The position numbers and the translations under genes were made by a program. From positions 3,224,001 to 3,288,000 of the forward strand of contig CBDCVN010000013.1 in NCBI GenBank assembly GCA_965223045.1: 64,000 bases of DNA. The letters run 5' to 3'. This document shows positions 54,801 to 63,041 of the stretch, in pieces; position 1 is the stretch's first letter, and every line of letters begins with the position of its first letter. The stretch comes from CBDCVN01 sp965223045. GTDB taxonomy: Bacteria; Deinococcota; Deinococci; Deinococcales; Trueperaceae. The notes beneath the pieces are model-generated. The model made no database searches. It saw nothing but the letters and a program-made list of their open reading frames with translations, and was not told the DNA's origin.

Positions 54801-54965
54801 GCGAATAATTAATTCTAGACCTTCTTTGCAAATCACCTCAGCAGGACTCTTACCTTCTTCTATTTGCTGGCGGGGACTGCTTATATCCTCTTCAGAGTTC
54901 CCGTAGGTTGATATAACAGCAATTAAAACTAACATTCCCACTATCAAGTTACCAATCCTTTTCAT
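51879..54965 (-). CDS. Secreted multidomain endonuclease/phosphatase (ExeM/NucH-like)
   Basis: The 1,028-residue exported protein starts with a signal peptide and a module QQIEEGKSPAEVICKEGLEL with PACVMPQTAKILVDRGLAEF (about 30-80). An OB-fold region (about 100-200, GVVTAVGNNSIKGFFLQD), an endonuclease/exonuclease/phosphatase domain (about 395-730) with GNFNVENLDPSD, NIIALQEVQDG, VVLGDFNTFG and ISDHDPFVLQF, an Ig-like segment, and a C-terminal beta domain (GDVAIVGYNADGADEIAFV) follow. This is the layout of extracellular nucleases such as ExeM and NucH, which degrade DNA outside the cell. Ca/Mg-binding acidic stretches (DGDHSREDDDDL) are frequent. Looks intact. Confidence 0.88.
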   Translation of the reverse strand: MKRIGNLIVGMLVLIAVISTYGNSEEDISSPRQQIEEGKSPAEVICKEGLELIIRSNNKPACVMPQTAKILVDRGLAEFPPIEIVNFACSLPAPSKCIYEIQGKGHISPLANERDITTSGVVTAVGNNSIKGFFLQDSIGDNDNETSDGIFIYTAQGTQVVGVGDEVTVRGDVKEFKGFTEIDVRQGEIIVDSVGTGFVDPVVIGIDAGERRPPVHYTNADSFLDGAVGLSNYDIERDGMDFWESLEGMLVQFNDLVVVDTPVGPYGTLWAVPDNGSWATGYNDQYGIIQISEGDGDHSREDDDDLNPEKIMIDINELTDTADPIAFDSGDQIGSYQGILFYSKDSFLGFDIEGYEFYPIRKETSTGNFTTQHNLTVDTEFNFTPEITNLIDTGDNVITIGNFNVENLDPSDHNDEFNLSPFGSNRIAAHADVITNHLQSPNIIALQEVQDGNGEGDDGFTDASDSFNALINAISEAGGPAYTFYQIDPVNNKDGGAPGGNIRVGYLYDPSQVTLLENNPFTGRLIDNDSNVETDSTAVDAYIGYNGLDANDAFDGSRKPLAATFQHNASGDIFYLINVHFSSRRGSDPIQGLAQPPAVNERKRVNQAAIVKEHVQDVLDTDSDAKIVVLGDFNTFGWSETVNFLAGANPDDSTEVSPANRILTLLEPTNPNDAWSYIFNGNAQTLDQAMISAAVNPDSAIIDKVHVETAIGRFREQISDHDPFVLQFEVDNAPRFELSLSQPTLSLLQGASDESITVTVTPINGFGGTVDFSVTESGPSDNVIGITNPSSVDILLGEGSVDLEIAVDSTATVGDYTLHIEGTDGNLSHSINLLITVTPLGMGSTSCGPNLNSGDVAIVGYNADGADEIAFVVLCDMLAGTEITFTDNGWTASGNFRSREGSFIWSTPTDISAGTVITPAISGMSLSASGDQVLAYQGDIGNPNFIYGFNNEGSSWQIDSSSSNTSALPTGLSNGTTAIALTEVDNAVYVGTTSGTRTTLLTAISNPANWMGDNLARQTMPAGPFTIH

Positions 54966-55239
54966 TTTTTCTCCTCATTTTTCATTCCCCATTTATATTT
55001 AGCCTGCTAAAGCAGGCCTATTAATTCACAAGCACAACTCAATTGCTTATTCTCATTTCTTCTTTACAGTTATAGAAACTGACTCTGTACCTACAAAAAT
55101 AGGTTCATCTCCATCTAAAAGGAAAGTACTTGTTTTATAATTTATAGGCACATTATCTTCGGTTTTCTCGTAATTATCTACTACAACTAACGATTGTGAT
55201 GATGGGGTGTAGAATCCTTTTAACTTATCTGTACCACTG

Positions 55240-56368
55240 CTAACTACCGGGACAAAAGTTAAGAGAAGAAGATTCAGCATAGAAATATGCTGAGCTGAAA
55301 TGGAAAAAGCAAAGGCAGATCAACTAAAGGACAAACTAAAAGAAGCAAATATAAAACTACATGGAGCAAGACTAAACTTCATGTCTCGTTTCATAATGGC
55401 GATGATGGCAGTTAGAACAGTAAGTCTATCAAGAGTAGCAAGTGTGCTCAACGGTGCAGTAGAGATTGCATCAAACGAAAAACGTATCAAACGCTTCTTC
55501 TCAGAAGTAGAAATTGAAGGAGAGTGGTTAGCTAAATGTGTGCTAACTTGGTTACCTAAAGGACCTTACTTACTCAGTTTAGATCGGACTAACTGGAAAC
55601 TGGGCAGCATAGACATCAACATTCTGATGTTAGGAGTTGTATATAAAGGCATGGCTTTCCCTTTGCTGTGGACAGTTTTACCACATGCCGGTAACAGTAA
55701 CACCACAGAGCGTCTAGCACTCATTGATAGATTGCTAGAAATATTAGGTCATGAAGATATTGAAGCACTGGTGGCTGATCGTGAGTTCACTGGAAAAGAC
55801 TGGTTTGAAGGGCTTAAAGAAAGACGAATCAGTTTTGTTATGCGCCTTAGGAATAACACTTTAATAGGTTGCAAGGGAAGGAATAGACCAGCTAGTGAAA
55901 GATACAAGCATCTCAAGGAGGGTGAGGTGTATGTACATTCAAAGCGTTGTAGAGTACTTGGCAATCGCTTATACATAGCAGTTACCAGAGCTCCTGATGG
56001 AGAGCTAGTGGTAGTTGCCACTACATCAAAGGTTAAAAAGGCTTTAGAGAGATATGCTAAGAGGTGGGGAATAGAAACGTTGTTTGGGGCTTTAAAAAGG
56101 AGGGGTTTCAATCTTGAGGATACACATGTGAGCATCACATCACGTTTGGACACATTGCTAGCTCTACTAACATTAGCATTTACTTGGGCATACTTATTGG
56201 GCATATGGCTTCATGAGCAAAGGCCTCTGAAACTTAAGAAGCATGGTTATGCTCCTAAAAGCATATTTAGACGTGGTTTTGAATTTCTTCAAAGTGTTAT
56301 TGTTGCTGTTCTGGGCGAGGCTAAATACTCTTTCAGTTTTTGCCTCCATGTTTTGTCCCCGTAGTTAG
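55240..56368 (+). mobile_element. IS4-family element, 1,129 bp
   Basis: Ends CTAACTACCGGGACAAAA (55240) and, on the other strand, CTAACTACGGGGACAAAA (56368) differ at one base. A perfect 9-bp duplication GTACCACTG flanks it (55231-55239, 56369-56377). It carries one intact transposase. Confidence 0.92.
55300..56364 (+). CDS. IS4-family transposase
   Basis: The 354-residue DDE transposase has an N-terminal helical part (GARLNFMSRFIMAMMAVRTVSLSRVASVLN), LLSLDRTNWKLGSIDINILMLGVVYKG with the first Asp, EALVADREFTGKDWF with the second, and RYAKRWGIETLFGALKRRGFNLEDTHV with the Y-REK-like Glu region (RWGIETLF). This type is frequent in Deinococcus IS4 elements, as I recall. Frame intact. Confidence 0.88.
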   Translation: MEKAKADQLKDKLKEANIKLHGARLNFMSRFIMAMMAVRTVSLSRVASVLNGAVEIASNEKRIKRFFSEVEIEGEWLAKCVLTWLPKGPYLLSLDRTNWKLGSIDINILMLGVVYKGMAFPLLWTVLPHAGNSNTTERLALIDRLLEILGHEDIEALVADREFTGKDWFEGLKERRISFVMRLRNNTLIGCKGRNRPASERYKHLKEGEVYVHSKRCRVLGNRLYIAVTRAPDGELVVVATTSKVKKALERYAKRWGIETLFGALKRRGFNLEDTHVSITSRLDTLLALLTLAFTWAYLLGIWLHEQRPLKLKKHGYAPKSIFRRGFEFLQSVIVAVLGEAKYSFSFCLHVLSP

Positions 56369-57417
56369 GTACCACTGTCAAAAATGACGCGTGCTTCTTC
56401 TGTTTCCCCAGGTGTGAAACTCACGGTAATCCTTTCTTCTTTACCTTCTAGCTTTCCAACATAGGATTGGAAATCATTGCAGGTTACCTCGTTATCTTCA
56501 GGTTTGGGTAAAAGCCATTGCTGATCTAAAGACTGTTTGAGCACGTCCTCTATTTCTGATGGTACACTAGAGCCTTGTATAACGCTACCTTCAGCATCTA
56601 ATTCACTAAATACCTCTCCTTCCATCCTGTATCTTGAAATTTCATTATTCCTCTTCCCTAAATTTGTTATAGTTAGGTCAATTTTTCTGTCAGGCAAGTG
56701 AATTATTCTTTCTATTTCAAATTTCAATAGCTCACCTAAAAGAAAACTTTCCGATAAAGACTTTATACTCACCTTTTCTATTTGACCAACATAATTTTCG
56801 GATGGGTAGAGATTTTTTACAAGCTCCTTACAATGTTCCTCAGCTACCCCATTTTGAAAAATGAATATTAGTAAAAGAAAAATGATTGTAATGAATTTTT
56901 TAAACATAGTTTCACCTCTAGTATTTGAATTTGCTCTGTAAAGAAACTTTAAAAGTTGATAAAGGAATTCCCTTTTCATCAGGGCTTAGTACTTTCTATT
57001 TTACTAACCCGATTTACCATTAACTTGTTTGCTATCTCTTTCATGCTAAGGAGTATTTTCCTTAGTCTCCGTTGGAATATGCGTTGTAACAACTCTACCA
57101 CCAATAATCATTCTACTTTCTTTAGTTGAGGGGTCTGTAGCTTTAGCTGAGGGGTCTATAGCTTTAGACTCTTTAAGCATAGACTCATATACAATCCTAA
57201 ATAACTCAGGGTCAGCATCAATTCCCCAGTAAATACCCTCACCTTTTACCGAGGTTGAATTCTCATTTTCTTGTAGATATTTAGTATCCACAGCTACATT
57301 TGTAATTTCTCCTAAAAGGGCTTTAACTTCAGCTTTAGCAGCTATGCTTGCATCAAAATTCAAATCAATATCAGAAACTACAGTAGCTTGGATAACTGAT
57401 CTAATGATAGTTAATCT

Positions 57418-58209
57418 GGTAAACCTACAGAAGTAGTGATGAGCTTAAATGGATAAACTTTTATTGTAGTGGTGAATAAAATACCAAATTGCTCCAATAT
57501 GGTTTTCCAGATTTCTAGAGAAGGATAAAGCTTTCCTTACTAGACGAGAAACTCGTTGCCTTAAAGTGCAATTGAGACGCTCAATATAACTGGTTTTACC
57601 ACTCTCTTTACCAACAGCACGATGACGTTTAGATGGAATAACGTTCTCATATGATTCCCAAAAATCTGTGTAGCAAACAGCACATTGCCTGTAAACTGGG
57701 GGCAAAGAATCCCATAGTGCCTGAGCACTTTTACGGCTTCTATCTCCAATATATAGACCAATTACCTCACGAGTTTTTGCATCAATGGCAATCCAAATCC
57801 ATTGTTTATTACCCTTATGATCAACAAATGACCATAATTCATCCATTTGTACAATTAATTTACCCTTCTTCTTTTTTACAACCTTTAGTTTACGTGGGGT
57901 TTTAGCATATTTCTTTTTCACATAATTGTATAGCCATGTGAGAGAAACCCCTGTAACACGACTAATGCCAGCTAGAGATATTCTTTCTAGCAACATCTTA
58001 TCAATGAAAGCTTTTATTGTGTCTGATATTGTCTTTTTAGTAGAGTTTTCGACAAATTGTCTACTACAATCCTTACAAGCATATTTTTGCTTTTTATTAT
58101 GTATGTGACCATTTTTTACTGTTTTTTCAGAACCACATTCAGGACATTTCATGTTTCTCCTTCAATTTTAAGGAGTATACAACCTCATCACTACATATGT
58201 AGGACTACC
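57418..58209 (-). mobile_element. IS1-family element, copy B
   Basis: Ends GGTAAACCTACAGAAGTAGT (57418) and GGTAGTCCTACATATGTAGT (reverse from 58209) are inverted repeats, and GTTAATCT lies on both sides (57410-57417, 58210-58217). The element is 792 bp with one transposase. Its clean duplication contrasts with copy A. Confidence 0.92.
57445..58152 (-). CDS. IS1-family transposase, single-frame type
   Basis: The 235-residue protein starts MKCPECGSEKTVKNGHIHNK with two Cys pairs (zinc finger), a helix-turn-helix (LAGISRVTGVSLTWLYNYV) and the catalytic part with VQMDELWSFVDHKGNKQWIWIAID, CYTDFWESYENVIPSKRH, and TSYIERLNCTLRQRVSRLVRKALSFSR. It is related to but clearly diverged from copy A, so these are two IS1 lineages. 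Frame intact. Confidence 0.9.
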   Translation of the reverse strand: MKCPECGSEKTVKNGHIHNKKQKYACKDCSRQFVENSTKKTISDTIKAFIDKMLLERISLAGISRVTGVSLTWLYNYVKKKYAKTPRKLKVVKKKKGKLIVQMDELWSFVDHKGNKQWIWIAIDAKTREVIGLYIGDRSRKSAQALWDSLPPVYRQCAVCYTDFWESYENVIPSKRHRAVGKESGKTSYIERLNCTLRQRVSRLVRKALSFSRNLENHIGAIWYFIHHYNKSLSI

Positions 58210-58991
58210 GTTAATCTTTGTTTACCTTCACCCTTATATCTATCATTAATGGCAGCTTTACACTCTTCTGTAAGAAGAGTGTCTTTAATATGTACTCTGT
58301 GTAGGTCTGCATCTGCTAGAGTTAATATGTGTGCGTCTCTAAAAGATAGTGTAAAACTATCCAAGTTTTTCAATTTACCATCTATATTCAAGTCTGCAAA
58401 ACCAATCACTTTAGCCCTCAAAGCTGCATCTAAGGAGATTTTGGCTTGTACATTTTGAACATTGCTAAGTGTGGGGGAGGTTATTGGTTTAAATCTACTC
58501 CCTAAAACCTGTTCTGACCTACAAACTACCTCAAATTTCCTTCCAGTATTTGGGGTATCGGTCACGTAAATAATTGTACCAGGAGGAGTTAACTTACTAG
58601 GAAGATCAATAGGGCTGTGCCCATATTTCTCAAGCACAATGCGGTCAATTTTACTTCTATTTGCCTCACGAGTGGAAATAACCTCACGACAAGCAACACT
58701 AGATGAGTCTGGTTTACAAGGATCTTCTGCATCAGGATCAGAATCATTTTTGAAGTCATCGTTATCCCAATCATCGCATACACTAACAAAACTATTGGGT
58801 ATGCAAGGGTCTTCAGGATTGAGATCAGAATCATTTTTGAGACCGTCACCATCCAAATCAAAAGTACATTTTGCGTCATCAGGATAAAAAAAACAGGTTA
58901 CTGGATCACCTTGAGCAAAAGTGCCCTGAAAACCTATTAGAAGAAAAAGTAAAACTACTGATGGTAAAAAAGTTAGAACTGTTTTGGTCAT

Positions 58992-59614
58992 AGAATATAC
59001 CTCCTAAAATTACTCCCAATTGCTTTATCTAAGCCTTTAGTTGTGCTGTTAGACACAAACATAATATTGCAACTCCTTTCTCGTCCCAAATAATGCTCAT
59101 TGCTTTTAGTGTATTTTAAAAATTATTATCTTACATAAAGCAATTACCCACTAAAATTAGTATAACAGCTATAAGAATTCCTAAGCAAATCTAAAGATTT
59201 ATTATTGTTGAGTAAAACTACCTGTTTGTGCGTTCTTGTATGGTATACTGTAAACTTTTAAGAACCAAACATTTTGAAATTAACCCAAAACTTTATATAC
59301 TTGTGCAAGCAGAGCTTGGGAATACATACCTTGGGCGCTCTGCATCCTTTGTTCGGGTAACCTACAGTATGCAAGATATGCCGTAAAATGCCTAAAACTA
59401 ATCCTTATTTTAGTATAGAATAATGTGTAAGTCATCACCCGCCACTAAAGTGCACTTGCCCTCCCAACACCTATCAAAAATGATGGGTGGAGTGAATTAC
59501 ATTTGGAGTAAAGTGTTTTTAAATGAATCCCTTTCCAGTAATTATAAAATTAGCTAAAAGCAAGTTTTATCTTATCAAGACAGATCAAAAAATACTATCA
59601 AGGATAAAAATTTT
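58992..59614. other. Intergenic region with a dispersed repeat
   Basis: No gene is supported in these 623 bases. The region separates divergent genes. Its centre holds copy 2 of the dispersed repeat (59300-59382); the rest is A+T-rich. Confidence 0.5.
59300..59382 (+). repeat. Dispersed intergenic repeat, copy 2
   Basis: It reads ACTTGTGCAAGCAGAGCTTG, GGAATACATACCTTGGGCGC, TCTGCATCC, CGGGTAACC and TATGCAAGATATG, matching 9629-9716 in inverse orientation block by block. Non-coding. Confidence 0.65.
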
Positions 59615-60313
59615 ATGAAAACAAAAATTTTACCTATAAGCACTCTTTTATTCTTAGTTGCCTGCTCTCTAATTCCTCCTGTTGAAAAAGGAGAAAATAC
59701 TCTAGGGATTGAGGATAAAGAAGTATACCTTTATATAATAGGTAATATTCCTTTACAACAAATTAACAAAGTCTGCATTGGAGACTTGTTACCTGAATGT
59801 ATAGTAAAAGCTGAAGGGTCACTACGAGTTTTCCCTTCTGATATTAATGATCCACTTTTAACCCCTAACTCTATAACTAGTAAAATAGGTTTTAAGACTG
59901 CTCGGATTGACTTCTCAAAAGCAGTACCAAATACTGATGTACCTGATAGTTTTACCTTGAAAGAACTTGTGATAGATATTTTAGCTCAAGATGGTACTGT
60001 TAATGAAATTCCTAGTAGGAACCAAAATGTTAAGCTAAATGTGGTTTTGAGTGAAAATGATTTGGTAGAGCTTGTTTTTAATCAAAGATCCTGCAGCAAG
60101 GGGGAAATCTGCAATTACATTGTGGGAGGACCCAAGGCTATTATAGATATCAGAATTACTGAAGTAGGTGACTTTCTAAACATTTTTACTAAAGGCAATA
60201 GTCAAAACACGGTTGAGATAAATATAAAAACTTTAATAAAAGGCAATGTCCCGAAAGATTCTATTCTTATACTTACTCTTACTAATCCAGAAAACATAAT
60301 TACGCTATTTTAG
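59615..60313 (+). CDS. Putative lipoprotein of unknown function
   Basis: The 232-residue protein has a lipoprotein signal (MKTKILPISTLLFLVACSLI, lipobox LVAC with Cys17), so it is probably anchored in a membrane. The mature part is beta-rich (VYLYIIGNIPLQQINKVCIG, IDIRITEVGDFLNIFTKG) with a Cys pair (RSCSKGEICNYIVGG). No family recognised. It is followed by the second copy of the 1,012-bp IS, inserted about 90 bases past its stop, so the gene is intact. Confidence 0.65.
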   Translation: MKTKILPISTLLFLVACSLIPPVEKGENTLGIEDKEVYLYIIGNIPLQQINKVCIGDLLPECIVKAEGSLRVFPSDINDPLLTPNSITSKIGFKTARIDFSKAVPNTDVPDSFTLKELVIDILAQDGTVNEIPSRNQNVKLNVVLSENDLVELVFNQRSCSKGEICNYIVGGPKAIIDIRITEVGDFLNIFTKGNSQNTVEINIKTLIKGNVPKDSILILTLTNPENIITLF

Positions 60314-60401
60314 AGTTAAAAATCGCTAAAACTGCCTAGAGTCATTTTCTGAATTAATCCTCGGAAATTCAGCCTAGTTTAACTTTCACTTGCTTTATAG
60401 T

Positions 60402-61413
60402 CTGGAATTACGCAGGGGGAGAAATAAAGTAAAATAGGGCTCAATCAGAACCAAGGAGCCCTAAGATGAGTCTAACACAAAGAATAGTTAAAGCACTAGA
60501 AGCCCTGTTAAAAGCAGTTGAAGCAAATGCTTCTTCAGCTATGGCAGATGGAATGGAGTGTTCACACGACACTATCTATAGAGCGTTGTTAGTAGACTCA
60601 ATTCTAGCAAAGGTAAGTGAGATAGCTATAGGTTTAAAAATGCTGGTAGGTGAGCTTGAAGGAGGCTACTTGGTTCTTGATGATACAGTAATAGCAAGAT
60701 CAGGAAGAGGTAAAATGTGGTTACCGAAATTACGAGATGGCAATGGACACTATTGCTATGGTTTCGGAATAGTTCTGCTGATCTGGACAGATGGTAAAGT
60801 TCGAATACCCTTAAAGATAAAACTTTACTTTGGAGAGGTAAGCAAGCAAGAACTAGCATTGGAGTTATTAGCATGGGCAAAAGAAAAAGGGCTAAAACCT
60901 GATTATGTACTATTTGACTCATGGTACGGTTCAAAGAAGATTCTGAAACAGATACATGCCTACAGTTGGTCGTTTGTGACACGACTAAAGAAGAACAGAG
61001 TTCTGCGAGGAAAGCAGTTGAAAAGGCACAGAGGACCCTACTGGACAAAAGTAGGGAAGCTAAGAGGAATGGACTTTGAAGTGAAGATCGTGAGAAGAGG
61101 TAATAAATACTATGTAACAAATGATCTAGAGCTAGAAGACAAAGAGATCATAAGCCATTATAAGGTGAGGCAAGCGATAGAAGAAGTAATAAGAGGGTTA
61201 AAGCAAGAGCTAGGATGGCAAGGATTCAGATATAGAACAGAACAAACAATAGGAGGGCATTTAGGGTTAGGAGTAATAGCTTATGGCCTTATAGAAGTAG
61301 CTCGTAGAGAGAACAAGCAGTCATTTTATAGGTACCGTAGGGGACTCATCTCTGGTCGTATTGACCCACCTCTTGACCTTTTGGACTTGCTCCCTCAAGC
61401 TGCGTAATTCCAG
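60402..61413 (+). mobile_element. 1,012-bp IS (IS4-superfamily-like), copy 2
   Basis: Inverted repeats CTGGAATTACGCAG bound it, and the 6-bp duplication TATAGT flanks it (60396-60401, 61414-61419). Length and encoded protein are identical to copy 1 at 2357-3368. It sits between two lipoprotein genes without breaking either. Confidence 0.93.
60466..61407 (+). CDS. DDE transposase of the 1,012-bp IS
   Basis: The 313-residue protein is identical to the one at 2363-3304 (DDTVIARSGRGKMW, DYVLFDSWYGSK, QAIEEVIRGLKQEL). The perfect identity of two distant copies, with intact ends and target duplications, suggests this IS is currently active. Confidence 0.9.
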   Translation: MSLTQRIVKALEALLKAVEANASSAMADGMECSHDTIYRALLVDSILAKVSEIAIGLKMLVGELEGGYLVLDDTVIARSGRGKMWLPKLRDGNGHYCYGFGIVLLIWTDGKVRIPLKIKLYFGEVSKQELALELLAWAKEKGLKPDYVLFDSWYGSKKILKQIHAYSWSFVTRLKKNRVLRGKQLKRHRGPYWTKVGKLRGMDFEVKIVRRGNKYYVTNDLELEDKEIISHYKVRQAIEEVIRGLKQELGWQGFRYRTEQTIGGHLGLGVIAYGLIEVARRENKQSFYRYRRGLISGRIDPPLDLLDLLPQAA

Positions 61414-61510
61414 TATAGTCTAAAACTTAGAGTACTCACAAAAATTTATATGGTAAGATTTATTTTGAGGCATAGTTCTCAAGTCTAAATTTTTTTATGA
61501 GGAAGTAAAT

Positions 61511-62656
61511 ATGCAGGTAAAATTAAATGTTAGTTTCATATTGATAATGCTATGTGTAGCATGGTTATCAGCTTGTTCAAAAAAATCTGATCCTGTACCT
61601 ATAGCACCAGAAGATGTTGAAGGGGCTACTAGTGACATGTCCAATGATGTGAAAGCTTTGCTGGATAGTGCTGAGAATAATGAAGGCTTACAAGCTATTA
61701 ATGAACTATTATCTCTAGGTATAAGTTTTGATGATTTTCAAAGACAAAACTCTACCCCACAAGCTATTGAGGTAGAAGAGGGTAAATTGCCTCGAGGTAA
61801 TTATGATTTTAACTCTTCAACTGATGAATTTGATAAAAAAAGCAACTCTAATAATCTTGTTCTAAATTGGACTTACGGCGATAATAATAAACCTGCTGTA
61901 GCAACAACCAATTGGGGTAATAATATAAAAATAGTAGAGGGTGAAGAAGGAGAACAAGAGGTTCCCACTAATGCTAGTTTCACTATGCAAGCAAATAGCA
62001 TTCAAGTAGCTAATCTGAATTTGCAAGCTTCTTGGTATAATGCTAATAATTGTGGTACTGCAGATGGCATATTAGAACCTACTAATGCAACCTTAAATGG
62101 TAACATTGCTATTATTAACTTACAAAATATAGGCTTTAGGATTAGTGATACCAATGCTAGTACCCAAGGGAAAATAGAGGTGAGTTCTGGTGGAGAAACC
62201 GCCTCTTTTTCATGGAATGTTAGTTTGAATGGTCAAATTCAGCGTAGTGCAACAACATGTTTTTTAGAGGACTTTGACATAAATAGTGGTAATGTGTCAT
62301 TAGTTCTAACTAGTAACAGTCACAGTTTTGCTTTTAAGTTTGATTTTAATGATGTTGTTATGGATGCAGATGGAGTAATTACATCAGTTAAGTTAAGTAA
62401 TGGTGAAATAAGGCTTGACAATGAAATCGCATTAACCTTTGCTGGAACATTGGATAACAATGATGAAGACGATGTATTTGGCGAAAATGTTGTTGTGACA
62501 TTCTCCAACGGTGAAACTAGTACCCTTGAAGACGTGATTATAGATAATAGGGATATTTTCACAAGTATAAACAGTTTAGGTAACCTTTCTTTATTAGATG
62601 CACAACAAGCTTGGCTTCTCCAAGGATTAGATGTGCTCTCTGTTGGCAATTGGTAG
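61511..62656 (+). CDS. Putative lipoprotein, 381 residues
   Basis: The signal (MQVKLNVSFILIMLCVAWLS, then lipobox LSAC) marks a lipoprotein; Cys22 would be lipidated. A short helical linker (about 40-75) precedes a long beta-rich domain with repeated N- and S-rich strands (NNLVLNWTYGDNNKPAVATT, GETASFSWNVSLNGQIQRS, SHSFAFKFDFNDVVMDADGV). No enzyme motif seen and no named family recognised. GAGGAAGT lies before the ATG. CTCGAG near 61783 suggests native DNA. Downstream is an IS630 remnant. Confidence 0.65.
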   Translation: MQVKLNVSFILIMLCVAWLSACSKKSDPVPIAPEDVEGATSDMSNDVKALLDSAENNEGLQAINELLSLGISFDDFQRQNSTPQAIEVEEGKLPRGNYDFNSSTDEFDKKSNSNNLVLNWTYGDNNKPAVATTNWGNNIKIVEGEEGEQEVPTNASFTMQANSIQVANLNLQASWYNANNCGTADGILEPTNATLNGNIAIINLQNIGFRISDTNASTQGKIEVSSGGETASFSWNVSLNGQIQRSATTCFLEDFDINSGNVSLVLTSNSHSFAFKFDFNDVVMDADGVITSVKLSNGEIRLDNEIALTFAGTLDNNDEDDVFGENVVVTFSNGETSTLEDVIIDNRDIFTSINSLGNLSLLDAQQAWLLQGLDVLSVGNW

Positions 62657-62679
62657 TTGCTAGGAAAGGAAAGCGCTGA

Positions 62680-62859
62680 AGTCGAGATAGTCCTGAATTT
62701 AACCCTATAGAACAAGACCACTGTTGGTCAAAGGTGAAATCGCACTTGCGTAAATTAGAGCCTTGTAACAGCAGGCAATTGAGAAGGTCTATGGTAAAAG
62801 CTTTGAATAACATTACTGCTAGTGATGCTCAAGGTTGGTTCAGGCACTGTGGTTACTAG
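62680..62859 (+). pseudogene. IS630-type transposase, C-terminal remnant
   Basis: An open frame without start reads SRDSPEFNPIEQDHCWSKVK and RKLEPCNSRQLRRSMVKALN, ending WFRHCGY and TAG. S-P-E-F-N-P-I-E with W-S-K-V-K is the signature around the catalytic Glu of IS630/Tc1-like transposases. About 59 residues remain, so it is a dead fragment. Confidence 0.7.
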
Positions 62860-63041
62860 AATCACACTTCATAGAAAATGTTTTATACTAACAGATTTTG
62901 TGGTTAGTTAATGACAGGTACACCCCAAAATGAGAGGAGTGCTTATAGGAAGGACTTTAGATATGCATTCAAGTACGACACTACTTAGATTAGTTGCAAA
63001 ATGTAGGCTAAAAGAACAAAAACGCGGTTTATACTTAGGCT

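Larger units (their letters stand above)
55053..56907 (-). pseudogene. Exported protein gene cut by an IS4 element
   Basis: The start at 56907 follows AGAGGTGAAACT and gives a signal peptide (MFKKFITIIFLLLIFIFQNG). The frame runs to RVIFDSGT at 56369, where the IS begins. After the IS, DKLKGFYTPSSQSLVVVDNY to ITVKKK completes the gene at 55053. Joining at the 9-bp duplication GTACCACTG restores one frame of about 270 residues. I know no family; Cys pairs (EEHCKEL, VTCNDF) suit an exported protein. It precedes nothing clearly related, and the neighbouring gene at 57046-58991 is also IS-broken. Confidence 0.75.
57046..58991 (-). pseudogene. Exported TSP3/Ca-binding repeat protein cut by IS1
   Basis: From 58991 (TAGGAGGTATATTCT upstream) a signal peptide (LPSVVLLFLLIGFQGTFAQG) leads to thrombospondin type 3-like calcium loops DLDGDGLKNDSDLNPEDPC and DWDNDDFKNDSDPDAEDPC, then a novel C-terminal part. 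IS1 copy B cuts after KQRLT; removing it and one copy of the 8-bp duplication (GTTAATCT) gives KQRLTIIRSVIQATVVSDID, and the frame runs on through LLGEITNVAVDTKYLQENEN to the stop at 57046. The original would be about 390 residues. Ligand or partner unknown; probably surface-exposed. Confidence 0.8.
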
